NCBI GenBank assembly: GCA_022792885.1
Contig: JAAWBX010000023.1
Coordinates: 1-64,000, forward strand
Length of the DNA: 64,000 nucleotides
Direction of reading: 5' to 3'
Source: Lachnospiraceae bacterium
Lineage (GTDB): Bacteria; Bacillota; Clostridia; Lachnospirales; Lachnospiraceae
Every line of letters begins with the position of its first letter. Within the stretch, counting starts at the first letter, position 1. Of this stretch, positions 16,559 through 24,188 are shown piece after piece. The position numbers were made by a program, and so were the translations under genes. The notes below the pieces were generated by a model, which ran no database searches, was not told the DNA's origin, and saw only the letters and a list, made by a program, of their open reading frames with translations.

Positions 16559-18124
16559 ATGCCGGATCAATACTGTCTTTACCTCCGCAAATCCCGAGCC
16601 GATCAGGAAGCGGAAGCCCGGGGCGAGGGGGAAACGCTGGCGCGGCATGAACACGCCCTCCTGTCCTTCGCCCGCTCCCGCCACATTCACGTTTCTCATA
16701 TCTACCGGGAGATCGTTTCCGGAGACACGATCGCGTCCCGCCCGCAGATGCAAAAACTCCTGGCCGAGGTAGCCGAAGGGCGTTGGACCGGCGTCCTCGT
16801 CATGGAAATCGAACGTCTGGCTCGCGGCGATACGATCGACCAGGGCATCATGGCGCAGGCTTTTAAGATCAGCGGCACCCGGATTCTCACGCCTTTCAAA
16901 ACCTACGATCCGACCAACGAATTTGACGAAGAGTATTTTGAATTCGGTCTGTTTATGAGCCGCCGCGAATATAAAGCCATCAACCGGCGGCTTTCCAACG
17001 GCAAGCTCGCCAGCATACAGGAAGGAAAAGTCCTGGGCGGCAGAGAGCCTTACGGCTACCGGCGCGTCCGGATCCCCAACGGTAAAGGCTGCACGTTAAC
17101 GATCGTCCCCGATCAGGCCGAGATCGTCCGCACCATTTTTCATCTGTATGCGTTCGGCGATTCGGGCCGCCCATTAGGATACGCCGCAATCGCCGAACGT
17201 TTGAATCTGCTCTGCATCCCCGGCCCCACGGGCGGTTCCTGGGGAAAAGAAACGATAAGCGGAATCCTGCAAAATCCCGTCTATATCGGAAAAGTCCGTT
17301 TCGGAAACCGTCGGCTTCAAAAAACCTACTCCGACGGCTCCATACAAAAAAAGCGCGTCCGGAATCCTTCCTCGGCCCTGCTGGTCGACGGGCTGCACCC
17401 GCCCCTCGTCGAACGCTCCGTCTGGGACAAAGTTCAAAAAATGCGGGAAACGAGAAGGCCCCGCGTAAAATCCGAACTGACTCTGAAAAATCCCATGGCC
17501 GGGCTGCTCATCTGCGGCCTGTGCGGCAGCCCTATGACGCGCAGCAATCGCTCCGGACGAAATTGCGCCACGCTCCGATGCAAAAACCCTGCCTGCCCCT
17601 GCGTATCTTCCCGGCAGGATATCGTGGAAGAAAAAATGCTCGAAGGCATTCGAAACTGGATCGCCCGCTATCGAATTCCTTCGGCCCCCGAAAAGACGGA
17701 GGATACCGGCGTTTCCCTTCTCCACACCTCCCTGGAACGGATCGCCCACGCGCAAAAACAGCTCCTGAACCAGAAAGAACGCCTCTACGACCTTTTAGAA
17801 CGCGGCACATATGACGAAGACACCTTTCGCTCCCGCATGGCGAAACTGAACGAAAAAGAAACGGAACTAAAAAGAGCGGCCTCTTCCGCCGAAAGCGAAC
17901 TCGCTCTCTGCCTCGAAACCGAGGATGCGCGCGCGCAGAGAATCCCCCGGATGCGGCACATCCTGGAAGTCTATGATTCTCTTCGGGAAGCCGAAGACAA
18001 GAACGCGCTTCTCAAAGAAATCTTTGAGCGCATCGAGTACGTCAAGGAGAGCGGCGGACGCTGGGGCGACCCCGAAGCCTTTTCACTCACCCTGTACCCC
18101 AAGCTCCCCGGCCCGCCCGCTTAA
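16559..18124 (+). CDS. Large serine recombinase 1 (5' cotJC element)
   Basis: A 521-residue large serine recombinase. The resolvase domain comes first, with catalytic Ser12 in YLRKSRADQ and the arginine motif IERLARGD. A recombinase domain follows (REPYGYRR near 165, GGSWGKETISGILQNPVYIG near 225). Then come a zinc-ribbon with CGLCGSPM and CKNPACPC and a coiled coil around 380-470. Start ATG 16559 has GAAAGGAGG just upstream. The stop lies about 30 bp before sequence coding for CotJC, in the same orientation as cotJC, the arrangement seen in sporulation-gene-interrupting elements such as skin. Confidence 0.93.
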   Translation: MPDQYCLYLRKSRADQEAEARGEGETLARHEHALLSFARSRHIHVSHIYREIVSGDTIASRPQMQKLLAEVAEGRWTGVLVMEIERLARGDTIDQGIMAQAFKISGTRILTPFKTYDPTNEFDEEYFEFGLFMSRREYKAINRRLSNGKLASIQEGKVLGGREPYGYRRVRIPNGKGCTLTIVPDQAEIVRTIFHLYAFGDSGRPLGYAAIAERLNLLCIPGPTGGSWGKETISGILQNPVYIGKVRFGNRRLQKTYSDGSIQKKRVRNPSSALLVDGLHPPLVERSVWDKVQKMRETRRPRVKSELTLKNPMAGLLICGLCGSPMTRSNRSGRNCATLRCKNPACPCVSSRQDIVEEKMLEGIRNWIARYRIPSAPEKTEDTGVSLLHTSLERIAHAQKQLLNQKERLYDLLERGTYDEDTFRSRMAKLNEKETELKRAASSAESELALCLETEDARAQRIPRMRHILEVYDSLREAEDKNALLKEIFERIEYVKESGGRWGDPEAFSLTLYPKLPGPPA

Positions 18125-18156
18125 ATCCTCCGTTTAAGCGGTATCATGGAAGGCGT

Positions 18157-18720
18157 TACGAGAAACGCCTGCAATACCCGGTAAATATCACACAGACGAA
18201 TCCGAAACTGGCCCAGATTATCATTAGCCAGTACGGCGGCCCCGACGGCGAGGCGTCCGCCGCCATGCGATATCTGTCCCAGCGCTACACCATGCCCTAC
18301 CGGGAGTGCATGGCGGTGCTTACCGATATCGGTACCGAAGAACTGGCACATTTTGAAATCATCGCGGCCATCGTTCACCAGCTTACCAGAAATCTGACCC
18401 CGGAAGAAATCGAAGCCTCCGGATTCGGTCCCTATTACGTCGATCACACGCTGGCCCTGTGGCCGCAGGCCGCAGGCGGCATTCCCTTCAACGCCTGTGA
18501 ATTTCAGTGTAAAGGCGACCCGATCACCGATCTGACCGAAGACATGGCCGCCGAACAGAAGGCCCGCTCGACTTATGAAAACATTCTTCGCCTGATCAAA
18601 GATCCGGAAGTCTGCGACCCGATCCGCTTCCTCCGTCAAAGAGAAGTTACTCACTTCCAGCGTTTCGGGGAAACGATTCCGGCAATGATAAGCAGACGTC
18701 TCAAAAAGAGCCCCTTTTGA
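18157..18720 (+). CDS. cotJC: CotJC spore-coat manganese-catalase protein, split gene, main part
   Basis: From TAC at 18157 the frame reads YEKRLQYPVNITQTNPKLAQ and continues as nearly the whole ferritin-like CotJC/manganese-catalase domain (DIGTEELAHFE; DMAAEQKARSTYENIL; REVTHFQRFGE metal-ligand helices). CotJC proteins start M-W-x-Y-E-K, so only about three codons are missing at the 5' end, where the recombinase-1 unit ends; no in-frame start exists between 18121 and 18157, and the first in-frame ATG is internal at 18265. After RFGE (18672) the frame leaves CotJC and stops at 18720 within the second element. The genuine C-terminus lies at 22071-22160. Sporulation proteins of this kind are made in the mother cell. 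Confidence 0.85.
   Translation, partial: YEKRLQYPVNITQTNPKLAQIIISQYGGPDGEASAAMRYLSQRYTMPYRECMAVLTDIGTEELAHFEIIAAIVHQLTRNLTPEEIEASGFGPYYVDHTLALWPQAAGGIPFNACEFQCKGDPITDLTEDMAAEQKARSTYENILRLIKDPEVCDPIRFLRQREVTHFQRFGETIPAMISRRLKKSPF
18661..18672 (+). repeat. Left attachment core of the cotJC element
   Basis: CGTTTCGGGGAA, encoding RFGE of CotJC; an identical 12-mer ends the element at 22059-22070. Confidence 0.85.
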
Positions 18721-18742
18721 ATCTCCTCCCGCGGATTTATCC

Positions 18743-18771
18743 TTGAATAATTCCCTGTTTTCCCTTATAAT
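18743..18771 (+). promoter_or_regulatory. Promoter of the diguanylate cyclase gene
   Basis: TTGAAT (18743-18748), 17-bp spacer, TATAAT (18766-18771): a strong vegetative-type promoter just inside the left end of the element. The cargo gene can therefore be expressed without excision. Confidence 0.7.
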
Positions 18772-18854
18772 CTGTGATAGTGAATGTATGGGGTGCATCC
18801 TCTGTCACCCGCGCGTAATATTCCATTTCCCATACCACACAGGAGAACCACCCG

Positions 18855-20258
18855 ATGAACAACGAAAAAGAAAACGCAACAACCGGATCGAACCCAAAAA
18901 CCGTAAAAGGCATCCGAATCCAGACCATGAACTGCGTTATGATCGCCGCCGCCTGCCTTCTATACGGCCTGATTCTTTACGACACGATCCAGGTATCTTC
19001 CCGATACCAGCTCCTGGTTAAAAATACGGAAACCTACATCACCTGCAGCCAGAATACTTTTTTGCTGAAAGAAAGATCCGATACGCTGACGGAACAGATT
19101 CGTCTGTACGTCATGACCTCCGATATCAGCTATCAGGATGCCTATCTCGAAGAATTCCGCTCCGACATGCATTTAGAACGCGCCCTGGAAGATCTGAAAA
19201 CATATAATGTCAACCAGGATTCCCTGCAATTTCTTCAGGAAGCGCTGACCCAGTCCGATAAACTGACGACCAAAGAATTTTACGCCATGCGTCTGACCGG
19301 CGAAGCCCTCGGATTCGCCCCGGAAGAGTTCCCCGAGGAGATCCGGACCGTCTCTCTCTCGGAAGAAGACCGCGCGCTTCGCTCCGAAGAAAAAATCTCA
19401 AAAGCACAGGATCTGGTATTCAATTCCGATTATCAGTTTTCCAAAGACATGATCAAATTCGGCATCAATTCCTGCCTGGATTCCATTGTCTCGGAAACGC
19501 TGGAAAAACAGGAATTGAGCGCCGCCACCATGCAGCAGACGCTTATTCTTCACCGAATCCATATCAGCCTTTTGTTTATCTTGAACATTATTACATTTAT
19601 AATAATATTCACGTTAATTATCCGACCTCTCAAAAGCTACATCAACTGCATCAAAGAAGAAAAAAAGCTGGCCGTCACCGGCGCATACGAATTTCGCTAT
19701 CTGGCGTCGACCTATAACGATATTTATAATATTAACATGGCCAACGAGGCCATGCTGCGTCACAAAGCCGAACACGACCCTCTGACCGGCGCAATCAATC
19801 GGGGCGCTTTCGAACGGGTAAAGCACGCTTTGTCCGCAGATCCGTCCCCTCTGGCCCTGCTTTTGATAGACGTCGATCAGTTTAAAAACATCAACGATAC
19901 CTACGGCCACGAGATCGGCGATTCGGTATTGAAAAAAGTCACCCGGCTTTTGCAGGAAAATTTCCGGATCGACGACCTCGTCGCACGGATCGGCGGCGAT
20001 GAATTTGCCGTTATCGCGACCAAAGTCACGGACAGCCAACGCACCATTCTCGAACAAAAAGTCGCCCTGGTCAACCATGCTCTTTCGAATCCTGACGACG
20101 GACTGCCGAAAGTCTCTCTGAGTATCGGCGTCGCCTTTTCCCTGAACGGTTTCCAGGAAGACCTTTACCGCAAATCCGACAAAGCCCTGTACCACGTCAA
20201 AAAACACGGCCGCTGCGGCTGCGCTTTTTTCGAAGATCTCGCCGAGGGACTGTCATAA
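18855..20258 (+). CDS. Membrane diguanylate cyclase (GGDEF), element cargo
   Basis: A 467-residue membrane protein. One membrane segment lies near 27-45 and another near 237-258, enclosing about 190 extracellular residues that form a helical sensor of unknown ligand. The cytoplasmic C-terminus is a GGDEF domain: HDPLTGAINRGAFERV, then LLIDVDQFKNINDTYGH, then RIGGDEFAVI around residue 378. The intact GGDEF signature predicts c-di-GMP synthesis. I see no RxxD inhibitory site five residues before GGDEF. The ribosome site is AGGAG. It sits inside the element that interrupts cotJC and is an unusual cargo. Confidence 0.9.
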   Translation: MNNEKENATTGSNPKTVKGIRIQTMNCVMIAAACLLYGLILYDTIQVSSRYQLLVKNTETYITCSQNTFLLKERSDTLTEQIRLYVMTSDISYQDAYLEEFRSDMHLERALEDLKTYNVNQDSLQFLQEALTQSDKLTTKEFYAMRLTGEALGFAPEEFPEEIRTVSLSEEDRALRSEEKISKAQDLVFNSDYQFSKDMIKFGINSCLDSIVSETLEKQELSAATMQQTLILHRIHISLLFILNIITFIIIFTLIIRPLKSYINCIKEEKKLAVTGAYEFRYLASTYNDIYNINMANEAMLRHKAEHDPLTGAINRGAFERVKHALSADPSPLALLLIDVDQFKNINDTYGHEIGDSVLKKVTRLLQENFRIDDLVARIGGDEFAVIATKVTDSQRTILEQKVALVNHALSNPDDGLPKVSLSIGVAFSLNGFQEDLYRKSDKALYHVKKHGRCGCAFFEDLAEGLS

Positions 20259-20365
20259 CCCTCTCCTGTCTTCCGGGCTTCGGCTCTGCCGGCTTCTGTG
20301 ATATGGTCCAGGCCGTTCTTCATATTTATAAGACAGAACCTTCCCGAAGAAATGAGGTATCCCCC

Positions 20366-20539
20366 ATGAAGGAAGCATCTGTCTGCCGGATTGAAGAAGA
20401 CTCCCTTTCGCAGGACCGTATGCAATTTCAGGTATACAACCATTATCCTCTATACCCCTTTCCGGAAAAAGACTCCGTAAAAACCGAACTGGAACATCGA
20501 CTTTTCGCGGTATTCTCCCGGGAGGCGCGCCATGTATGA
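20366..20539 (+). CDS. 57-residue protein coupled to recombinase 2
   Basis: A small protein starting MKEASVCRIEEDSLSQDRM and containing NHYPLYPFPEKDSVKTELE. It has a GAGG ribosome site 9 bp before the ATG, and its last codons overlap the recombinase start by 8 bp, so translation is coupled. The tight coupling suggests a role in recombination control, perhaps directionality, but no domain is recognisable. Confidence 0.6.
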   Translation: MKEASVCRIEEDSLSQDRMQFQVYNHYPLYPFPEKDSVKTELEHRLFAVFSREARHV

Positions 20540-22043
20540 CGCGCTTTACGCCCGCCAGTCCGTTGACCGATCCGACAGCATTTCGATTGAAAGCCAACTG
20601 GAATTTTGCCGTTTTGAAGCCCGCGGCCATCCCTGCAAAGAATACGTCGACCGCGGATACAGCGGCAAAAATACACACCGCCCGGCTTTTGAGGATATGC
20701 TGGCGGAGATCCGGCAGGAGAAGATCGCCCGGGTCATCGTATACAAACTGGACCGAATCAGCCGTTCAATCCTGGACTTTGCCAATATGATGGAACTGTT
20801 CGAAAAATATGGGGTGGAGTTCGTCTCCTCCACGGAACGTTTCGATACCTCCACCCCCATCGGGCGGGCCATGTTGAACATCTGTATCGTCTTCGCCCAA
20901 CTGGAACGCGAAACCATTCAGAAACGCGTGGCGGACGCTTACCGTTCCCGAAGCAAACGCGGATTTTATATGGGCGGCCGTGTCCCCTACGGCTTCTCCC
21001 GGACCGAAACGACCCTTGACGGCGTCCGAACCTCCATGTACACACCGATCCCCGAGGAAGCCCGACAAATACGTCTGATCTATTCCCTGTATTCCCATCC
21101 GGAAAATTCTCTCGGGGACATCCTCCGCCGTTTCAAAGAACAGGACGTCCGCCATCTGCGCGGCGGTCTCTGGAGTACGGCAAGGCTCAGTGAAATCCTC
21201 TGCAACCCCGTTTACGTCCGGGCGGATGCGGATGTCTACGACTTTTTTAAAAGCCGGGGCGCCGTCCTGATCGACCCCGTCTCCGACTTCACCGGTGAAC
21301 GCGCCTGCTATCTGTACCGGGGACCGGATTCTGCCTCCCGCCGTCAGAACGACTTGAACGGCCGGGAAGTTGTCCTGGCGCCGCATGCCGGGCTCGTATC
21401 TTCCCAGGACTGGCTCGCCTGCAGGCTCCGCTGTCTTACCAACCGGCAATCCGTCCGCACCGGCAAAGCCAGAAACTCCTGGCTGTCCGGCAAAATCAAA
21501 TGCGGCAAATGCGGTCACGCCCTGACGATCGTCAAATCCAACACCAAATGGCAACGCTATTTTGTCTGCGCCGCCGCCTCCGCTTCCAAGAAAAGCGCAT
21601 GCCCGGGAACCGGCGGCACCGTCTACGCCGATCTTCTGGAACGATATATTTCCGATCGAATCGAAGAACGGCTGCGCGGCTTCCCGTCCCTGTCCCCGCC
21701 GAAAAGCCCGGCGGACACCGAAACCAACCAAAACAAAATCCGCCTGATTCAGATCGAGGAGGAAATGGCGGACTGCTTTGCCAGAACGGCCGGCGCCTCC
21801 CCTCCTCTGCTGGCTTATATCAACGACCGCATCGAAGCCCTGGACGCGGAACGAACCCGCCTTCAGACAGAAAAAGTGGCTCCGCCGCCGGATACGCAAA
21901 GCGCAGACATATCGGATCGGATCGCCGAACCGGCCGAACAATGGCGGAAAGCCTCCTTTGAAGAAAAACGGGCCGTCGCCGACATCCTGATCCGACGCGT
22001 TACCATCGCGGATAACCGCATCGACATCTTCTGGCGAATCTGA
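20532..22043 (+). CDS. Large serine recombinase 2 (3' cotJC element)
   Basis: A 503-residue large serine recombinase. The catalytic domain has Ser10 (YARQSVDRSDSISIE), the VIVYKLDRISRS motif near 70, and STPIGRAMLNICIVFAQLERE with the conserved Arg and E-helix. The recombinase domain begins at RVPYGF and includes WSTARLSEILCNPVYV. A zinc ribbon (CGKCGHAL...C) and a short coiled coil follow. The protein is distinct from recombinase 1. The stop lies 15 bp before the right attachment core at 22059, in line with cotJC. It is expected to catalyse both insertion into, and excision from, cotJC. Confidence 0.93.
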   Translation: MYDALYARQSVDRSDSISIESQLEFCRFEARGHPCKEYVDRGYSGKNTHRPAFEDMLAEIRQEKIARVIVYKLDRISRSILDFANMMELFEKYGVEFVSSTERFDTSTPIGRAMLNICIVFAQLERETIQKRVADAYRSRSKRGFYMGGRVPYGFSRTETTLDGVRTSMYTPIPEEARQIRLIYSLYSHPENSLGDILRRFKEQDVRHLRGGLWSTARLSEILCNPVYVRADADVYDFFKSRGAVLIDPVSDFTGERACYLYRGPDSASRRQNDLNGREVVLAPHAGLVSSQDWLACRLRCLTNRQSVRTGKARNSWLSGKIKCGKCGHALTIVKSNTKWQRYFVCAAASASKKSACPGTGGTVYADLLERYISDRIEERLRGFPSLSPPKSPADTETNQNKIRLIQIEEEMADCFARTAGASPPLLAYINDRIEALDAERTRLQTEKVAPPPDTQSADISDRIAEPAEQWRKASFEEKRAVADILIRRVTIADNRIDIFWRI

Positions 22044-22058
22044 ACGCCCGCTTCCTCC

Positions 22059-22070
22059 CGTTTCGGGGAA
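22059..22070 (+). repeat. Right attachment core of the cotJC element
   Basis: Second copy of CGTTTCGGGGAA, followed directly in frame by the CotJC C-terminal codons. Confidence 0.85.
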
Positions 22071-22160
22071 GCGCTCCGGATTACGCAGGATCACCTCGAC
22101 TCCAGAAATTTCTACGCCTTCAATCCGGCCTTTGATAAAAAAGAAAACGGTTGCCGGTAA
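22071..22160 (+). pseudogene. cotJC: cotJC 3' fragment (C-terminal 29 codons)
   Basis: The fragment encodes ALRITQDHLDSRNFYAFNPA and ends KKENGCR with TAA at 22158-22160. These are typical final residues of clostridial CotJC and have no start of their own. Joined at the 12-bp core to the 5' part, they restore a protein of about 204 residues, the usual length. It is a displaced portion of an interrupted gene, not a decayed one, since the frame is intact. Confidence 0.85.
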
Positions 22161-22187
22161 AAAATGGCCGACCGAAAAGCCTCCTGA

Positions 22188-22245
22188 GTTTTTTAATTAA
22201 AAAATGCCGCGACTGCAAATCCTGCAGCCGCGGTATTTTTATTTT
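22188..22245. terminator. Bidirectional intrinsic terminator
   Basis: The stem 22207-22217 with 22223-22233 (one mismatch) has an A/T-run on each side, giving a U-run to transcripts from both strands. It ends cotJC on the plus strand and the AI-2E transporter on the minus strand. Confidence 0.8.
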
Positions 22246-22246
22246 C

Positions 22247-23545
22247 TTATTTGGGTTCCTGCTTCTTTTTCCTGCTTTTCTTCTTCTCCTGATATTCCCG
22301 CTTCTCCTGGGCCAGCGTCTCATCAATTCCCATAACGAACTTGCCGGACGACCGGTCATAACAGTCCACATTCCGATAAGCTTCCGTCTCCAGCGGAAAT
22401 TCCTTCTTTCTGAGTATCCGCTCCACCACGCGCTTCACGATATAATAAAGCGTCGCAAACAGCGGAACTCCGATAATCATGCCCGTCAGCCCCCAGAGAC
22501 CGCCGCACAGCATCAGCGCTACGATAACCCAGAACTCGTCCAGCCCCGTCGTATCTCCCAGAATCTTCGGCCCGATGATGTTCCCGTCTACCTGCTGTAA
22601 AATCAGAATAAAGATCACAAAATACACGGCCTTCAGAGGATCCACCAACACGATCAGGATTGTGCTGGGAATCGCGCCGATAAACGGCCCGAAGATCGGA
22701 ACGATATTGGTAACGCCCACGAAAATACTGATCAGGAGCGCATAAGGCTGCTTCATCAAAAGCATGCAGACGTAGCAGATAATCCCGATAATGATCGAAT
22801 CGATGATCTTCCCGAGCAAAAATCCTCCGAATATCCGGTGCCCGTGCCGCATCGTATCGAGAATATTGTTCGCGTGCTCCGGCTTGAAAACCGCATACAG
22901 AAGCTTCTTAGACTGGGCAATAAAAGTTTCTTTCGCACTCAGCGCAAAAATGGCCACCATAATTCCGATAAAGAAATTAAAAACAAACTTGAAAACGCCG
23001 ATCACGCCGGTAGCCAGATAACCTGCAAAATTACTTACCAGATTCAGAAGCCCGTTGTTGTAAAAATTCCTCAGAAATTCCACAACGCTCTCCGTAAACG
23101 TATCCAGATATTGCTGGAACTGCTCGTCCACCCGCAAATTCTCCAGACGCTCGCCAAATTCCGTGATCTGATCCGGCAGCGCCTTCACCATCCCGGCGAT
23201 GCTCTGAGACAGCTCCGGAATAATCATCAGGCAGATTACGGTTATAACCGCGATCCCAAAAAGAATGGAAGCCGCGATCGCCACTCCTTTCCCCCATCTC
23301 TTCGCCCTCTCGTCGGACTTCAACATCCCTGTCAGACCATCCGTCACTTTAGGCTGGACAAATTTCATAATGGGATTCAAAAGGTAGGCCATCACCACGC
23401 CATAAACGATCGGCGTCAGAATCGACCAGGCCGTATTCCACGCGCCGACCACCCAGTCGCTGCGCAACAGAAGAAAATAAAATGAAATACAGGCTGCGAT
23501 CAAACCGAAAACAGCCAAAAGGTTCTTGAAATTCCTGTTCTCCAT
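22247..23545 (-). CDS. AI-2E family transporter (UPF0118)
   Basis: A 432-residue membrane protein with the UPF0118 layout: membrane segments near 8-25, 35-55 and 90-115, a long helical periplasmic-type section, then grouped segments to about residue 370. The family hallmarks VTNIVPIFGPFIGAIPS and LILQQVDGNIIGPKILGDTTG are present. Members export autoinducer-2 in some species or act as Na+/H+ antiporters; which applies here is unknown. The C-terminal 30 residues are highly charged (KKKSRKKKQEPK). Confidence 0.9.
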   Translation of the reverse strand: MENRNFKNLLAVFGLIAACISFYFLLLRSDWVVGAWNTAWSILTPIVYGVVMAYLLNPIMKFVQPKVTDGLTGMLKSDERAKRWGKGVAIAASILFGIAVITVICLMIIPELSQSIAGMVKALPDQITEFGERLENLRVDEQFQQYLDTFTESVVEFLRNFYNNGLLNLVSNFAGYLATGVIGVFKFVFNFFIGIMVAIFALSAKETFIAQSKKLLYAVFKPEHANNILDTMRHGHRIFGGFLLGKIIDSIIIGIICYVCMLLMKQPYALLISIFVGVTNIVPIFGPFIGAIPSTILIVLVDPLKAVYFVIFILILQQVDGNIIGPKILGDTTGLDEFWVIVALMLCGGLWGLTGMIIGVPLFATLYYIVKRVVERILRKKEFPLETEAYRNVDCYDRSSGKFVMGIDETLAQEKREYQEKKKSRKKKQEPK

Positions 23546-23551
23546 AATCTC

Positions 23552-24019
23552 CTACTTTACGATCATATCCTCGTCCGGCATGATCGTAAACTCCTCCTTC
23601 AAAGAAGACAAAACCATCATGGTCATCGTCTTCTGTATTCCCTTGGTAGACTTGATGGCATACAAAAGCTGTTCCAGCGACCGGGTCGACCGGGCCACCA
23701 CTTTTAACATATAATCATAATCTCCGGCCAGCATATGAGCCTCGAGGATGTGAGGTTCCCTGCGCATCATATCCTCAATCGAATCCGAATAAAATTCCGG
23801 ATTTTCGATTCGGACCATGATAAACGCCCTGACATCCTGCCCTACCCGCTCCCGATTCAGGATCGTCGTATACTGGCTGATCACACCGGAGCTCTCCAGC
23901 CTCTTGATACGCTCGCTGACCGCCGAAACCGACATGTTAATACACTTGCCGATCTCCGAGGTCGTCATGCGGGCATTCTTCTTCAGGCACTCCAAAATCC
24001 GATAATCAATTCGATCCAT
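23552..24019 (-). CDS. Lrp/AsnC family regulator
   Basis: A 155-residue protein with an N-terminal helix-turn-helix (DYRILECLKKNARMTTSEIG, then SVSAVSERIKRLESSGVI) and a C-terminal RAM ligand domain containing HMLAGDYDYMLKVVARS. Lrp-type proteins respond to amino acids. It lies 6 bp upstream of the AI-2E-type transporter on the same strand and probably controls it. The promoter at 24159-24188 drives both. Confidence 0.9.
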   Translation of the reverse strand: MDRIDYRILECLKKNARMTTSEIGKCINMSVSAVSERIKRLESSGVISQYTTILNRERVGQDVRAFIMVRIENPEFYSDSIEDMMRREPHILEAHMLAGDYDYMLKVVARSTRSLEQLLYAIKSTKGIQKTMTMMVLSSLKEEFTIMPDEDMIVK

Positions 24020-24158
24020 TCCTTCTCCTCCCGAACAGCTCTCGTTTTGAGAAACTCACATTCCCGTGAATTATTTGGAAACTCCCGGCATAAGGCCCGC
24101 TCATCCGGGAAATGTTTCTCCTCGTCTGGAAATTGGTGAAAAAGTTTTTCTCAGCTCT

Positions 24159-24188
24159 ATTCTAGTCCAATAATTAGCGGTCTGTCAA
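24159..24188 (-). promoter_or_regulatory. Promoter of the Lrp-transporter operon
   Basis: Minus-strand TTGACA (24188-24183), 18-bp spacer, TAGAAT (24164-24159). The -35 box overlaps the last codons of the exported-protein gene upstream. The leader is about 135 nt. Confidence 0.6.

Larger units (their letters stand above)
18661..22058 (+). mobile_element. 3.4-kb serine-recombinase element inserted in cotJC
   Basis: The element is bounded by the 12-bp direct repeat CGTTTCGGGGAA (18661-18672 and 22059-22070). It contains a diguanylate cyclase gene, a 57-codon ORF and a large serine recombinase, all on the plus strand. Removing one repeat plus the intervening 3,386 bp fuses cotJC exactly in frame, giving RFGE-ALRITQDHLDSRNFYAF and a normal C-terminus. 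This is direct evidence for site-specific insertion and for potential precise excision, as known for skin-type elements. Confidence 0.9.

Noticed and set aside
20766..22094. 442-codon minus-strand open frame
   Set aside because: Antisense to recombinase 2, which has complete catalytic motifs; the opposite frame is low-complexity Gly/Asp-rich.
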